Of a stretch of 64,000 nucleotides of DNA, positions 11,242 through 21,449 are shown one piece after another. The stretch comes from Calliopum simillimum. Taxonomy: Eukaryota > Arthropoda > Insecta > Diptera > Lauxaniidae. The position numbers and the translations under genes were made by a program. The stretch covers positions 72,698,422 to 72,762,421 of the forward strand of contig OX638368.1 in the NCBI GenBank assembly GCA_951812925.1, written 5' to 3'. The notes beneath the pieces were generated by a model. That model had not been told where the DNA came from. It did no database searches and saw only the letters and a list, made by a program, of their open reading frames with translations. Every line of letters starts with the position of its first letter. Within the stretch, counting starts at the first letter, position 1.

Positions 11242-11815
11242 CCAATAGAAAGCAAAAATAATATTTTCGGATCCGATGGACGCCGCATGGTCTGGCATAT
11301 AGCAAATAAAATCCTTTACTTTTATAACTTTAAAGCAACAATTTTACATGATGGTGTGTCGTTGGCTGTTCTTGGCTCATGGAATATGGAAACTTAAACT
11401 TATCGGTGGCAATATGGATAGACATGAATACCAGTCCCATTTGACAAAAAAAATTTGCACCCAGTACTTAAAAAATGGGTTTACCACAAGATGACTTCTT
11501 ATTTTCAAAAGACAATGACCCTGAATATACATCCTGGGACACTTCTGTAAAACAACAAAGAGATTAAAACACCACCGCGATATTATTTTTCGAATCCAAT
11601 AGAAATTTTTTGGCCTTATATAGTGGAAAGGTCAAAAAATACCATATTTTATCAAAAAAATGTGCTCAAACAAGTACTTCAAGAAAAATGGGAAAAAACA
11701 CCGGCTGAAAATGTCGTAAAGGGATGGAATCCTCGCAAAGATGTTTATATGATGTCTCTTTAAATAATGGCTACCATGGTTATTATTAAAAAAGCCTCTT
11801 TTACTTGATAAATAA
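11242..11815 (+). pseudogene. Tc1-like transposase C-terminal half, right arm of C
   Basis: This is the inverted duplicate of the left arm. The plus strand reads GSDGRRMVWH, ATILHDGVS, MDRHEYQSH, a phase-shifted KDNDPEYTS segment holding the second catalytic Asp region near 11512, and the NPIEIFWPYI segment near 11600. It differs from the left arm by scattered substitutions, so the two arms have aged separately. Confidence 0.72.
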
Positions 11816-12051
11816 TCTCAAAGTAAAATATTACTAAAAAACAAAATACTTTTGTGACCTTATAAAAAAGATAAATAAATCATTTCTTTGCTTTTTAGGG
11901 GATTAGAACGCATTATTTTTATTTTTTATGAAGTGGTATCATAGTTAACGTTCCAATGACTCGAAGTTTGTAAAAACAATATTACTTTTCCAAGAATGAA
12001 ACGGCTAAATATTGAGTATTGATTCGAATTTTTGAATATTTTTTGTATGCA

Positions 12052-12244
12052 AGTAACAAATAAAAGACGATGTTCCTTTATTAATGAGTCTATATTAACT
12101 GAGTTCTTTAAATTAAAATAATCATAACAAAGCACTAGTTTTTGTATCAAGGCTTTCTCTTACATTCTTATGTTACTAGTTCTCAAAAATAATAATACAG
12201 TTATTATACCCTACAAACATATTACAAGACCTGTGAACGTCACT
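12052..12244 (-). repeat. 3' LTR of gypsy element
   Basis: This is the left-hand 193-bp repeat. It begins AGTAACAAATAAAAG on the plus strand, so a possible AATAAA-type polyadenylation context lies on the other strand only. Four substitutions separate it from the partner LTR. Confidence 0.9.
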
Positions 12245-12459
12245 CCTCCCCGCTAAGAATATTTTGTACCCTTACAAAAAAATTTTGTTTTTTCAGTTTA
12301 AACAAATTTGAATGAAAATATTAAGATTAAATTGCTCTTAAATTTTTAAATGGAAAAACAAAAACAATTGAGAAAAAAAAATATAATGAACTATTTTAAA
12401 TATATTTTTACGTACGAGTTGCTCAATTTATACTTATACAATAGTTATACTTAATTAAA

Positions 12460-13623
12460 CAATATTATTGACAATAATATCAGAATTTCCTTCATTGGAT
12501 CTTAAAGGCTGTATTGGATTTGAAACAAATGTTTTCTTTTTTCGTTTAAGATGGCCTTTGTATTTTTTTAATGTTCTATTTTTTAACTTGACTACATAAT
12601 GGCCTCTAATGGGATTAGTTCCAATAACGTGAGCTTTCTTAAAAGGGTTTGTTATTTTTTTAACCGCTTTCTAGCGTTATCTGCATGCAAATAATTAGGA
12701 TCTATAGTATAGTCTTTTCTTTTTTTATTAAGATTGTTAATTTTTCTTTCTTTTGCTAACTGCATGTCCTTGGATGGAAGCAGCTTATTGAAAAACACAT
12801 TATATGGGGTTTGACCGGTTGTTGAATGTACAATTGTGTGATTATAAGTAAAAACTGTCTGTTCGATTGCCGTACTATGGAGTTCTCGATCTTGTGCTGT
12901 ATTTATTATTCTAAGTTTTTCGTTCGAAGTCTTATGAACCCTTTCAATATCGGAAATACCATTTTTACTTGTTGTGATTTCTACTTCTACATTTAGTCTT
13001 TTTAACCATTCCTGCAAGCTAAGATTCACTAAACCGCTATCTTGGTCAATTTTAATTTTTACTGGAGACCCCATAGTATTAAATATTTTTAACAATGCAC
13101 GTTTAATTTCCAGCCAATTTGCATGATAAATTTTTTCTACCATTATATATTTCGAATACACATCAATACATGTCAAAAAATCATCATTATCCCATTTCCA
13201 TGTATCAACCACAAATTTTTCTCTGACTTCATAAGTTGGTGGCGTTATTTTAAAAGGAATTTTGCTAGAAATATGGTCATATTTGCACTCATTAAAAAGT
13301 TCGCAGCTATTAATTATATTGGAAATTTCAGAAAGGTACTTAGGGTAATAATATTTTAATTTAAATTCATGTTGAACTTTGTCGATGCCTTGGTGTAAGC
13401 CTGACAAATGAATTTCCAAGACTTTTTCCTTAAATCTATCGAAGGTTGTTATATCCTCTAATATTTTATTAACTTTAAAAATTTTATTTTGCTTTGATGG
13501 TTTTACCAACTTAGAATAGACTAATTGAAATGCATAAAAATCTATCTCATTTTCAAAATAAACTGCTGCTGTTGTTCCTACCAAGTTTTTCAAAATAAAA
13601 TTTTTGGCAAAATCTTCAGACAT
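12460..13623 (-). pseudogene. Gypsy integrase, frameshifted
   Basis: The main frame (13623 down to 12652, 323 codons) carries a zinc-binding region (His72, His77, Cys107, Cys113, with irregular cysteine spacing), then the catalytic core: Asp140 in FVVDTW, Asp193/195 in KIDQDSG, and Glu227 in SDIERVH. The frame ends in an A/T homopolymer at 12652-12660. The basic C-terminal tail (KKYKGHLKRKKK-like) continues in another frame to about 12464, so one slip truncates the protein. It is also out of frame with the upstream pol ORF. The core residues are present, so it may have been lost recently. Confidence 0.88.
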
Positions 13624-13666
13624 CTGGGAATAATAAATAGTATTACGGGTTTTATTGAAAATTATT

Positions 13667-15679
13667 TTAAATTGCTCCTTGTTTTGAGTACTTTACAAAA
13701 ATATATTGTCTTCTATATACATTTAACGGCCGTTCTGAAATGGGTATAAAACATGAATTATCTTCGTCAGCGGAGTGAATTGTCGCTATATTAGATTCAG
13801 CATCGTTTTCATTCATGTAACAACTTTCTAATTTAATTCTTGAAAGTGCATCCGCGACATTATTTTCTCTTCCAGGTACATATTTTATATCAAAGTCGAA
13901 CTCGTTCAATTTAATTTTCCACATTTGAAGCTTTAAATTCGGTTCTTTCATATTTTGCAACCATTGTAATGGCCTGTGATCGCTGTTGATCAAAAATTTA
14001 CGCCCATAAAGATATGGCCTAAAATATTGGACTGACCATACAATTGCTAGGAGCTCTTTCTCTATTGTAGAGTAATTTGTCTCATGTTCGTTGAGAGTCC
14101 TGCTTGCAAAGCATATTGGGTGCTCATCTTGACTGAGGACCGCTCCTATAGCAAAATTTGAAGCGTCTGTCGTAAGGGTAAATTTTTTGTTATAATCTGG
14201 ATACTTAAGTACAGGATCGCTTATTATTAATGATTTTAGTGTTTCTACAGCTTTAATGAATTCATTATCTTCATGATTAACTGACTCACCTTTTTTTAAA
14301 CATTTGGTTAAAGGTTTAGAAATTTTAGCAAAATCCCTAATGAATTGACGATAAAACCCTATAAGCCCTAAGAACTGTTTAATTTCCGGTACAGTTTTTG
14401 GTTTTGGAAAATTCTTAATTGCCGATATTTTGTTCGGGTTTGCCTTGATTCCATCTTGTGTTATGATGTGACCTAAAAATTCGGTTTCTCTTTTGAAGAA
14501 CTCGCATTTATTCAATTGGATCTTTAGATTTGCATCTCTGAACTTTTGAAAAACCTTTCTAAGTGAAACAACATGTTCTTGCAAAGAAGCACTAAAAACG
14601 ATGACATCGTCGAGGTAAACTAAACAATCATTTCCTATTAAATCACCTAAAACTGTATTAATTAACCTCTGGAATGTGGCAGGCGCATTCTTTAACCCAA
14701 GAGGCATCCTTGTAAATTCATAATGACCATCTTGAGTAGAGAATGCGGTTTTTGCTATACTTGCTTCATCTACTTCTACTTGGTGAAATCCCGATAAGCA
14801 ACGACCTAATTTATCCAAGATGTCATCTATCAAGGGAATTGGATATTTATCTTCTATAGTGACGTCGTTCAGCTTTCGGTAGTCTATAACGATACGCCAT
14901 TTTTGTTTCCCTGAAGCGTCTGGTCTTTTTGGTACAACCCATAAAGGAGCTGAATATGGAGACTGACTATGTCGAATTATTCCCTGGCTAAGCATTTCTT
15001 TTATTTGACGATTTACTTCAATTTTGTGCACATGAGGATATCTATAGCATTTAGTATAAATAGGATTTTCATGTTTTGTAACTATATTATGCTTTATAAT
15101 ATTAGTAAAAGTTAATTTTTTTTCATCTAAATCAAATAGATCTGAGTATTTCGAAAGTAATTCATCTAGTTTTACAGATTCCTCGTAATTAAGGTGATCT
15201 GTTCGAAATGACGCAGAGTTTTCTTTCAGCAACAAATTTATTTCTTGCAGATAAATTTCTTTACTTATAGCATTAAGACTATAAGAATTACCATTCAGAA
15301 TAATAATATTATTATAATAATCTATTTTAGCATTTAATATCTTAAGAATATCATTACCAATTAATCCATCATAATTTTTAGAAAAATTAAAAATGAAGAA
15401 TTTTAAGTTACCTTGAATTAAAGACGGCTCATAAAGATACTGAGCTGAGTCAATATTAATATTACTTGTGGCGGTATTGATTTTAACAGGATCGACTTTC
15501 CTGATTTCCGATTTTAAAATACCTGGATTTATTAAACTAACAGATGAGCCTGTGTCTATTAAAAAATTAATCTTAATATTGTTAGTGTTCAATTCAATGG
15601 AGGGTAATTTGGATCCGAGGCATTTGCAAGAAAAAAATTTTGATGATCCAACTCCATTGGCTGTGGTGCACCATAACAC
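13667..15679 (-). CDS. pol: Gypsy pol: protease, reverse transcriptase, RNase H
   Basis: The frame is 670 codons. Retropepsin: LIDTGSS (Asp42) and GLIGND (about 105-110). Reverse transcriptase: WVVPKR (247-252), the FQRLINTVLG region and catalytic YLDD (355-358). RNase H: TTDAS (Asp505), Glu540/542, SDHRPL (Asp567), ending ADALSR (609-614). Between LGRC (291-294) and SGFHQVE (295-301) the segment that normally holds the first reverse transcriptase catalytic Asp is missing, an in-frame deletion that should inactivate polymerisation. It overlaps gag by about 90 bp in the -1 frame, so -1 frameshifting is expected for expression. The listed start is only the first Met of the open frame. Confidence 0.9.
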   Translation of the reverse strand: MLWCTTANGVGSSKFFSCKCLGSKLPSIELNTNNIKINFLIDTGSSVSLINPGILKSEIRKVDPVKINTATSNINIDSAQYLYEPSLIQGNLKFFIFNFSKNYDGLIGNDILKILNAKIDYYNNIIILNGNSYSLNAISKEIYLQEINLLLKENSASFRTDHLNYEESVKLDELLSKYSDLFDLDEKKLTFTNIIKHNIVTKHENPIYTKCYRYPHVHKIEVNRQIKEMLSQGIIRHSQSPYSAPLWVVPKRPDASGKQKWRIVIDYRKLNDVTIEDKYPIPLIDDILDKLGRCLSGFHQVEVDEASIAKTAFSTQDGHYEFTRMPLGLKNAPATFQRLINTVLGDLIGNDCLVYLDDVIVFSASLQEHVVSLRKVFQKFRDANLKIQLNKCEFFKRETEFLGHIITQDGIKANPNKISAIKNFPKPKTVPEIKQFLGLIGFYRQFIRDFAKISKPLTKCLKKGESVNHEDNEFIKAVETLKSLIISDPVLKYPDYNKKFTLTTDASNFAIGAVLSQDEHPICFASRTLNEHETNYSTIEKELLAIVWSVQYFRPYLYGRKFLINSDHRPLQWLQNMKEPNLKLQMWKIKLNEFDFDIKYVPGRENNVADALSRIKLESCYMNENDAESNIATIHSADEDNSCFIPISERPLNVYRRQYIFVKYSKQGAI

Positions 15680-16629
15680 CTTATTCGCGACTGGTTAGAA
15701 CTATTTGTTCTTTGCACTTGAACTGATTGATTATTTGATATTTCAGGTACTGGGGTAGCTGAGATATTTTGCTGATTTTGTATTTGATGCGTATTTAAAT
15801 TATTTTGGTTTTGTTGTGCGGAAAATTGAGGAACTCCCGTATTGTAATATTGGTAAGGATTGTAACTAAAAATAGGATAGGACGGATGGTTGTAATAAGG
15901 GTATTGCGGACGGTTGTAAGTAGGGTAAACTTGTGAACTAGAAGTTTGATAATTATTTAATAAAGGTGTCTGTTGATTTTGAATCTTGCTATTTTTACTT
16001 CTATAACTATTGTCGTTAAATAATTCCTGTTCCATTAAAATTGTGTGGGCATCTGATAAAGACTTGACTAAACTTGCATTAAGCAGAGCTGTTAAGTGAT
16101 TAGGTAGTTCTCTTTTAAACACTTTTAAAGCCATTTTATTTGCTTCGTTTTCAAAAAAATTTTTTTCATCTGAATTACTTACTTTTAACTTAATAGTATC
16201 TTTAACGTTACATAAATCATTATTAATCTCTATATATAAATTTTTAATACTGCCTTTAAACCTAATAGACTCCATTTTTAATATAAGGGTGCCTGGTGTT
16301 GAATGCTCTCCAAATTCACTGATGAGATGATTTTTTAAAATGTTCCACTCTGTGGGTTGCTCTCTGCGTACAATATTCAAAGCGGGTCCCTTCAAAGTAT
16401 TGAGAATGCAGCTAAAAATCATTTTTCTTTCGGTGGCATCAAGAGAATTTAATTCAGTGACAATATCTTCTATACTAGACACATAGAGCGCCAATTCTTC
16501 TTTTCTTCCATCAAACGGTGGTATTGTTTTTAAACTGAGTAAAATAAACTCCCTTTTTTCTTTGTTGTCCATTTTAGCGTTTTTCAAAGAGAGGGCACTG
16601 AAGTCTTTTATTATATCGTCAAAACTCAT
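15589..16629 (-). CDS. gag: Gypsy Gag-like protein
   Basis: The frame is 346 codons starting MSFDDIIKDF, a few hundred bases inside the 5' LTR. The N-terminal two thirds are helical and charged, in keeping with a capsid domain. Residues about 215-320 are dominated by Asn, Gln, Tyr, Pro and Ser. No CCHC zinc knuckle is visible, as in other 17.6/297-type Gags. The stop lies inside the pol frame. This is the only apparently intact ORF of the element. Confidence 0.85.
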   Translation of the reverse strand: MSFDDIIKDFSALSLKNAKMDNKEKREFILLSLKTIPPFDGRKEELALYVSSIEDIVTELNSLDATERKMIFSCILNTLKGPALNIVRREQPTEWNILKNHLISEFGEHSTPGTLILKMESIRFKGSIKNLYIEINNDLCNVKDTIKLKVSNSDEKNFFENEANKMALKVFKRELPNHLTALLNASLVKSLSDAHTILMEQELFNDNSYRSKNSKIQNQQTPLLNNYQTSSSQVYPTYNRPQYPYYNHPSYPIFSYNPYQYYNTGVPQFSAQQNQNNLNTHQIQNQQNISATPVPEISNNQSVQVQRTNSSNQSRIRCYGAPQPMELDHQNFFLANASDPNYPPLN

Positions 16630-17091
16630 GTGTTTTCGTTTTTAATTTACAGTTTCTTCAGATTTCAGGTTTTATGCTATTGATATAATCAAGTATGCGA
16701 AACCCGAAAGCCTTATCACGATGTATAACAGTTTTAATTTAACTTAAGTAAATTAAATGTATACCACTTTTTTTTACATGTAACATATATTCACGGAATG
16801 TACTAGTTTTTTTTTTTTTTTTTAATAACTTTGTATTAGAATGTGTTTGTTATAGACAACATTTAATTAAGGTTTATTTTCAAAATTTTTTTATTTAAGC
16901 TTTTTATATGTTACATACACTAGTTCTTTTTCTTTTTTTATTGTACTTTTTTTTTTTTTGTGTAAGATTAATGATTTAGAATGTTTTTGTTTCACACACA
17001 TTAAATTAAGGTATTTTTAATATATTCTTAGTAGTTATCTAATGAAACTTATTTTACGAAACACGTGGTTCTTTTGAAGCCCGACTGCGCC

Positions 17092-17284
17092 AGTAACAAA
17101 TAAAAGACGATGTTCTTTTATTAATGAGTCTATATTAACTGAGTTCTTAAAATTAAAATAATCATAACAAAGCACTAGTTTTTGTATCAAGGCTTTCTCT
17201 TACATTCTTATGTTACTAGTTCTCAAAAATAATAATACAGTTACTATACCCTACAAACATATTATAAGACCTGTGAACGTCACT
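17092..17284 (-). repeat. 5' LTR of gypsy element
   Basis: This is the right-hand 193-bp LTR, upstream of the genes on the minus strand. The PBS (TGGCGCAGTCGG on the minus strand) starts at its inner edge. Promoter elements are presumably within it, but no canonical TATA placement can be proven. Confidence 0.9.
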
Positions 17285-17298
17285 TGCAAAATACATAT

Positions 17299-17962
17299 CG
17301 ATACGTCCAACGTAAAAGTTGGTAACTCGAAAATCGTAGTTTTTAGTTATGATCATTTTTGTATTGTTTTCGTTAAAACAAGAAAACCAAAAGCAAAAAT
17401 TTAATAAATACTTTGGAAATCTGTAGTTCAAATAAAGGTTTTTCGACTATTAAATCGTTGTCACTATTCCAAATTGATTTACAGAGATATTTACAATTTC
17501 AACTTATAATTTGGATAAATTTGGATAAAATGAATACATATGAGTTGTAACTCTAGTTACCAACTAATGTTCTCTTTCAGTTCCATGAGGAAAGTTGGTA
17601 ACTTAACTTGCCAACTCACATTAAAAATATTTTGCGGATATTACGTTGGTATGTAGGACTTACAACCACTGATTTTTAAGGAAAAATTTACTTATAACTT
17701 TGTAAGTTAAGTTACCAACTCGATTTGTCATTTTTGTCCCGTGCATAAGTTATCAACTTAAGTTGCCAAGTTTTTGCATGGAGAACTACATAAGTAAAAT
17801 ATACTCAGGTTGCAACTTCAAAAATTGCTCCCAGCCCTTCAAATTTCAAGCTAGTGGTACCAAAATTTGACACAAGATGGAGTCTGATGCGCAGATTTCG
17901 AAAATCATTGTCCCGTAAAAAGTTGGTAACTTGAGTTACAAACTTTTACGTTGGATGTATCG
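17299..17962. mobile_element. MITE D, 664 bp, TSD ATAT
   Basis: The ends read CGATACGTCCAACGTAAAAG and CGATACATCCAACGTAAAAG inward, and the target ATAT is duplicated (17295-17298, 17963-17966). The insertion lies about 15 bp from the tip of element C. The interior reiterates AAGTTGGTAACT and its complement about eight times. There is no ORF of note. The family is unknown. Confidence 0.82.
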
Positions 17963-17999
17963 ATATGTGACTCACTGTATATCTATATATATAAAAATG

Positions 18000-18500
18000 A
18001 CTGTGTGTCTGTGTGTCTGTCTGAAGCATTATCACTCAGAAACCATTCGTCCAATTGAGCTGAAAATTTGGAAATGAGTATATACTAGGTATGGGAATGT
18101 TTTTATGCAATACACGAAGTTTTCCGAAGACCACCCGAAGGCTTAATAGTCAAAACGAAGAATATCTAGGTATACGAGAGGGAAAATATCTATGGCAAGC
18201 TTTCAACAAATTTTAACTGAAAGTTTTTTGGAACACCCGAAGTTTGCCGAAGGTCACCCGAGGGCTTCATAGTCAAAACGAAGAATATCTAGGTATACGA
18301 GAGGGAAAAAATCCATGGTGAACCATCAATAAACTTCAACTGATGGTTTTTTTGAACACCCGATGCTTCCCGAAGGTCACCCGAAGGCTTCATAGTCAAA
18401 ACGAAGAATATCTAGATGTACTACAGGAAAAACATCTAAGGCAAACTATCAACAAGCCTTAATTGATGGTTTCCTGGGACACTCCAGCTATGCCATTGCC
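18000..18500. repeat. 122-bp tandem repeat, three copies
   Basis: A head with TATATATAAAAATGACTG and GTGTGTCTGTCTG leads into three tandem units starting near 18115, 18238 and 18360. Each contains CCACCCGAAGGCTT (or a variant) and CAAAACGAAGAATATCTAG. The period is about 122 bp and the third unit is the most diverged. This layout is common in 3' or 5' tails of dipteran repeats; the parent family is not recognised. Confidence 0.75.
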
Positions 18501-18788
18501 AATTTTTAAGATGGTTTGAAATGAAATTAACTTTCTCAAAATACCTAAATTTTTATTGGTGACGTGGCAGTGGCGAAAATCAAAATTTTATCCCTGTATA
18601 CCTTCTAAGCTATTGGGAATCAAAAAACAAAACAAACATGCCTAGCGGAGCGGGCAAAGAAGGATAGTTATAACTAAAGATGTTCTTCATATACAAATTG
18701 AAATACGAAAAAGTTATAACGAATCACAAAGTCAATCAAAGTGAATTAAAAAAATAAAATAATTATTAAAAAAAAAACACTTTTTTGT

Positions 18789-18860
18789 CTGCGATTTGAA
18801 CCTACACCACCAGGATATCAGTCAAACGTCTTATACATTCAGCTAACTCTGTCTACATTT
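18789..18860 (-). other. tRNA-like sequence
   Basis: The minus strand has TTAGCTGAATGTATAAGACG (A-box-like) and, about 25 bases on, GTAGGTTCAAATCGC (B-box-like), with good tRNA spacing and a D-stem-like start. A related A-box half recurs at 20688-20716. The acceptor stem is not convincing, so a tRNA pseudogene or SINE head is likelier than a working gene. Confidence 0.5.
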
Positions 18861-19036
18861 GTATTGATTGTTATTTTGAATTAATTTTAAACAAAGAGTC
18901 AAACAAAAAATTTAACAAGCATTGATTGTTTTTATTACTTATTTAATATAAGTTTTGAAAATAATGTCAGTATATTTTTTGAAGTTTTTCAATACTTTTT
19001 TGAATTTTTTGTATGATTTTTTGTTTAAAATTAATG
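18861..19036. other. AT-rich spacer
   Basis: Sequence of low complexity with T-runs lies between the tRNA-like motif and element W. Nothing was recognised. Confidence 0.4.
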
Positions 19037-19038
19037 TA

Positions 19039-20677
19039 CAGTGGCTCCCAGCTTATTTCGTGCAGTATTTTTTTTTTAACTTTAAAACACTGTATCTTTA
19101 AAACTAATACAAATATCATCAAATTTTTAATGCAGGCTTAGACGGGCATGTCAATTATTCATAATAAGTAAAAAAAAATCCACAAAATATGATTCCGAGA
19201 CGCTCAAGGCGGAAAAGACCGATTGAGCAGGTGAAATTGAAGTCACAGCTTATTTTGTGCAGATGCTTATTTTCCCTTTGGAGCCAGCGTTTCGCGTTAT
19301 TTAATGAGAATTTCTTTTTCCATGTTCTCTGTGTAGTATTCTCAACCAGATGCAGCCAATTTTTAGTTTGATCATGTACATGTGAGGGTAAAAAAGTGCA
19401 TTTTGCAGAAATGGGTCGTCCAGCAACGAAAATTGGTGATACGCCTTTTTTAAAACGGCCAATCTATGCGCTAATCTTCTTAATATGTTAGTTTGAGTCC
19501 CACCTACAATGCAAAGCGCAACTGAAAGCTTCGTTCATGCAAATCGGGTCCAAAATTAGGGTAAAAGTGCGTCAAACAACAATTTTAATCCCGCTGACGA
19601 TTCATTTATGGTCCACAAAATCAATACTAACCCACATTATTGGCTCCAAAAACTGTCTGGGATATACATCAAGAACTAAGTAACTCGTACAGTGCAAAAA
19701 CTGGCAGCTGCGTGTCCCGAGATCACAGCTTCAAAGCCCAAGTAGTCCTTCATAAGCAAAAAAAATTCAAAAAGTCTACTTGGTTTTGCGATTCGGCTCA
19801 ATATTACGTTTCCACCATAAGTATGTCATGTCATCAGGTTCAAATATGTTAAATTTAGACTCGTCCATGATTATGACGTTGCTTTAAAAGTCCTAATCTT
19901 TGTGGGCGTGCTAATACTGAGCTCGATATCAAAAATAATGTAGGCTTTTCTGGCTTTTTTGTTTATGAAGGGCTATTTAGGCTTTAAAATTGCGGTCTCG
20001 GAACATGCAGCCGCCAGTTTTCGCACAGTACGAGTTACTTAGTTCTTGGTGTATATCCCAGACGGTTTTTGGAGCCAATAATGTGGGTTAGTATTGATTT
20101 TGTGGACCATAAATGAATCGTCAGCGGGATTAAAATTGTTGTTTGACGCACTTTTACCCTAATATTGTACCCGATTTGCATGAACGAAGCTTCAATTGTG
20201 CTTTGCATTGTGGGTGGGACTCAAACTAACATATTAAGAAGCTTATCGCATAGATTTGGCGTTCTTAAAATGAGTTATCACCGATTTTCGTTGCTGGACG
20301 ACCCATTTCTGCAAAATGCACATTTTTACCCTTACATGTACAAGATCTAACTAAAAGTTGGCTGCATCTGGTTGCGAATACCACACGGAGAACATAGAAA
20401 AGGAAATTCTCATTAAATAACGCGAAACGCTGGCTCCAAAGGGAAAATAAGCATCTGCACGAAATAAGCTGTGACTTGAATTTCTCCTGCTCGGTCGGTT
20501 TTTTCCGCCTTAAGCGTCTCGGAATCAAATTTTGTGGATTTTCTTTTACTTATTATGAACAATAGACATTCCCGTCTAAGCCTGCATTTAAAATTTGATA
20601 CTATATGTATTCGTTTTAAAGATACAGTGTTTTAAAGTTAAAAAAAATTTCTGCCCGAAATAAGCTGGGAGCCACTG
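19039..20677. mobile_element. Palindromic Tc1-like element W
   Basis: The ends read CAGTGGCTCCCAGCTTATTT inward, with TA at 19037-19038 and 20678-20679. The two arms of about 800 bp are inverted copies of the 5' half of a Tc1-like element. Each contains a transposase start reading MGRPATKIGD (plus strand near 19411, minus strand near 20310). Near the centre the minus strand also reads MDESKFNIFEPDD (about 19812-19880), the first catalytic Asp region. No 3' half is present. The arms differ by scattered substitutions and small indels. Confidence 0.83.
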
Positions 20678-20687
20678 TAGATACAGT

Positions 20688-20722
20688 TAGCTCAATGCAT
20701 AAGACGTTTGACTGATAACCTG
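20688..20722 (+). other. Truncated tRNA-like motif at the Y2 junction
   Basis: GTTAGCTCAATGCATAAGACG repeats the A-box half of the motif at 18789-18860 on the opposite strand. It is cut at the start of repeat Y2, so the B-box half is missing. Confidence 0.4.
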
Positions 20723-21449
20723 AAAGCCCGTAGGCAAAAGGGTAAGTAAATTCTTCCAAAAAAACTGCAATATAAGAACGAAAACATTTTTAATTTTTAG
20801 AAAATTGGAAGATATTGGAATTCTCCTACTGCAGTCTTTCCATTTTAAGTAAGAAAGAAATTCATCTCGGAATATGTCATTTTACGCCCCACCGAACATA
20901 TTTGCCAACTCTATTCCATCTGTGGAGTTTTCATGCGCCTTGCTGTATCTTGCTTGTCATTTTAACTGGCAATGCTTGTTCGTTTCTGACTTTATTTTGA
21001 CGAGCAATGTTGGTTAAGAATATTCCGATTCCAAATTGTGCATGATTCCTTCACCTAAAAATCTGAAATGCATGCTGCCGAGGTTAGCTTGATTCAGTTG
21101 CCAGATGCTATGTCAATATATTCTTCGGAAATCGCCAACAAAGTTTGTCGCCAAGTTTTTCCGAAACAACCAACAAAGTGAAAGAAAGAGTGGTGTTCCA
21201 AAAGTTGTCTAAAAAAGTTTAGATGAAAATTAAAGAAACAAGAAAGTCGTGGAGAGAAAACAAGATCATCGGAAAGGACGCAAACCTTTTTATTGACTTA
21301 TTCTCCCTTCAGGAACTACAAGACGATACATACATACATATACATACTACTTATCTTACGTCTTTTATTGCAAATAAGGTTTATCTGCCAGAACTACTGC
21401 TTGTAAGTTTGTTTAATGTTTTTAAATAAACTGCAAATGTACCTTTATA

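Larger units (their letters stand above)
12052..17284 (-). mobile_element. Ty3/gypsy retrotransposon, 17.6/297-like, in C
   Basis: Two 193-bp LTRs (12052-12244 and 17092-17284) with termini AGTAAC/GTCACT flank the element; the target duplication is TGCA (12048-12051, 17285-17288). Genes are on the minus strand. The 5' LTR (right) is followed by TGGCGCAGTCGG, a PBS of the kind ascribed to tRNA-Ser in 17.6/297. The purine tract GGGGAGGAG abuts the 3' LTR. The LTRs differ at about four of 193 positions, so insertion is recent, yet the genes carry a deletion and frameshifts. No env-like frame follows integrase, although 17.6 relatives may carry one. Confidence 0.95.
10410..17977. mobile_element. 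Palindromic Tc1-like element C, interrupted twice
   Basis: The ends read CAGTGAGTCACATATGTATT inward, with TA at 10408-10409 and 17978-17979. The arms (left 10410 to about 11241; right about 11242-12051 plus 17285-17298 and 17963-17977) are inverted copies of the 3' half of a Tc1-like element, joined at a GGATCC near 11240. Each arm runs from just after the first catalytic Asp region (GSDGRR, right arm) to the stop and 3' TIR. The right arm is split by the gypsy element and, near its tip, by MITE D. C is the mirror case of B: two 3' halves instead of two 5' halves. Confidence 0.85.

Noticed and set aside
12245..12460. Possible env gene downstream of the gypsy integrase
   Set aside because: Only about 200 bp remain before the 3' LTR and no signal peptide or membrane-fusion type frame is visible.
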